In this document: positions 12,888-13,705 of the stretch, one piece after another
Position numbering within the stretch: position 1 is the first letter of the stretch
How the letters are laid out: each line of letters begins with the position of its first letter
Source of the DNA: an uncultured bacterium
GTDB taxonomy: Bacteria; Patescibacteriota; Patescibacteriia; Patescibacteriales; UBA12465
Length of the DNA stretch: 13,705 nucleotides
Direction: 5' to 3'
NCBI GenBank assembly: GCA_937983635.1
Contig: CALJZR010000041.1
Location: forward strand, 1 to 13,705
The notes under the pieces: generated by a model
Database searches by the model: none
What the model saw: the letters and a program-made list of their open reading frames with translations, nothing else
Told to the model about the DNA's origin: nothing
Program-made: the position numbers and the translations under genes

Positions 12888-13705
12888 TTATTCTACCCTA
12901 CCATTATTGGAAAGACCGGCGATTTCATCATCTTCTAACTTGCTAGTTTTAGCCTGGGTCTTACGCTGAAGCTCACCTTTGGTAACAGCATCGATAGCAG
13001 TAGCCAGACTACCTGGAGAAATAACCAAAATTTTATTACGATCAGATTCGCCTGGTGTTAGACTAAGATTAAATTCGGCATCAGCCCGATAAACAGAGAG
13101 GGGCAAAAAACCGATGCGCCAAATGATACGTCGACTTTCTTCATCATAAGAAATTTTACCAACGTTAGTATTATTACTTCCCGCCCAACTGACTCCTGCC
13201 GGAAGATCTAAAACCACTTGTGCCTCTTCTAAGTCATGGAGGTTGTTTTTTATCGTCCAAGATACTCTGACAGTCGTAGTTTCGCCAACACGTGGAGGTA
13301 AAGGGCCTGAACCGATTGGTAAATTATCTTCATTAAAATATAGAATCTTTTCGCTTAGTGCTAAATCGCTATTTAATTGACTGTTAATAGTATTGCTTTT
13401 ATTATCATCTCCATCTTTACTAGCCTGATTATTTATACCATATTGAGCATAGCTGCTAATAAGGGCGTCGCTACCTAAATCAGAATCCGAAAAATCTTTA
13501 ACTTTAACAGAAAAATCAATTGCACCGCTACTGCCGGGCGCTAACTCCGCTAAAGCTGGAATCTGTTCTTTAGTCCAAACAATAGCATTATTGGAGCGAC
13601 TGCCACCACTAGGATCACGCAAAGAAGACCATTGAATAAAATCCCCTTTAATAACGGCCATCAACACTAAATCATATAAGGATGAATCGCCATTATTAGA
13701 ATAGG
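12888..13705 (-). CDS. Surface protein with DUF11-like repeats, C-terminal part (5' end outside window)
   Basis: The frame is open through the right edge of the window; I translated 13668-13705 as ...YSNNGDSSLYDL leading into the rest, so the GTG at 13667 is not the real start. The roughly 272 visible residues contain two beta-rich repeats typical of extracytoplasmic DUF11 / conserved-repeat proteins. One ends in LAPGSSGAIDFSVKV. The next runs from about LPPRVGETTTVRVSWTIKNNLHDLEEAQVVLDLPAGVSW through GKISYDEESRRIIWRIGFLP to AEFNLSLTPGESDRNKILVISPG. The chain is Ser/Asn/Asp-rich with few cysteines. No C-terminal membrane span is present, and it ends EIAGLSNNGRVE after a Lys/Thr-rich segment. 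If membrane-anchored, the anchor is probably N-terminal and out of view. Such proteins are common surface or adhesion factors in Patescibacteria. It sits 3 bases upstream of tgt in the same direction. Confidence 0.75.
   Translation of the reverse strand, partial: YSNNGDSSLYDLVLMAVIKGDFIQWSSLRDPSGGSRSNNAIVWTKEQIPALAELAPGSSGAIDFSVKVKDFSDSDLGSDALISSYAQYGINNQASKDGDDNKSNTINSQLNSDLALSEKILYFNEDNLPIGSGPLPPRVGETTTVRVSWTIKNNLHDLEEAQVVLDLPAGVSWAGSNNTNVGKISYDEESRRIIWRIGFLPLSVYRADAEFNLSLTPGESDRNKILVISPGSLATAIDAVTKGELQRKTQAKTSKLEDDEIAGLSNNGRVE

Noticed and set aside
13659..13667. Start codon of the DUF11-like protein at 13667 or 13661
   Set aside because: The frame remains open to the end of the window and the residues before it fit the repeat, so the gene is truncated by the window.
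1..13705. tRNA, rRNA, CRISPR arrays, insertion sequences or prophage genes
   Set aside because: No cloverleaf-like, array-like, transposase-like or terminal inverted repeat signal was seen on reading both strands; gaps between genes are short and explained by promoters, leaders and terminators.

Overview
The window looks like a piece of a streamlined bacterial chromosome of the Patescibacteria (Candidate Phyla Radiation), most likely from the Parcubacteria side. Four things point there: a secreted protein carrying two copies of a GR-(I)-L..GEA-YV-P..YLGRPADAF-L-R-GLG repeat, which I associate from memory with that lineage; a large surface protein of DUF11-like beta-sandwich repeats; a pyruvate kinase reduced to its catalytic core; and almost no Shine-Dalgarno sequences. 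The genetic code is standard. Every gene reads through without in-frame TGA, and the 13 visible stop codons are 11 TAA, 2 TAG and no TGA. The lineage call is an inference, not a database result.

Layout, all on the minus strand unless stated, so transcription runs from high to low coordinates. At 12888-13705 is the 3' end of a surface protein gene, followed 3 bases later by a divergent tRNA-guanine transglycosylase gene (11733-12884). A promoter near 11690 then serves pyruvate kinase (10571-11602) and enolase (9242-10531), ending in a strong terminator. Next come a membrane-anchored metallophosphoesterase (8103-9203) and rlmN (7085-8098), 4 bases apart. The only plus-strand gene, 6149-7042, is of unknown function and converges on rlmN across a shared terminator. 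A divergent intergenic region (5950-6148) holds an 18-bp perfect palindrome. It separates that gene from an apparent operon of an iron-type superoxide dismutase (5353-5949), a histidine phosphatase (4674-5345) and a secreted transglutaminase-like repeat protein (3194-4669). A near-consensus promoter with an AT-rich upstream element and a structured leader of about 155 nt drives rpsB-tsf (2965 to 1428). ricT (506-1360) and a 3'-truncated GAPDH gene (1-413) follow.

The genes fall into four groups. Translation and RNA modification: S2, EF-Ts, RlmN, Tgt. Lower glycolysis: GAPDH, enolase, pyruvate kinase; no phosphoglycerate kinase or mutase is visible. Oxygen defence: SOD. Cell envelope: transglutaminase-like protein, metallophosphoesterase, DUF11 protein. 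No tRNA, rRNA, CRISPR array or mobile element was seen, and no gene-free stretch exceeds 300 bases. The most unusual items are the Tgt that has lost its zinc cysteines and part of its base-recognition loop, the two-repeat transglutaminase-like secreted protein, two places where a terminator directly abuts the next start codon, and the hairpin between rpsB and tsf that presents a GGAGG in its loop.
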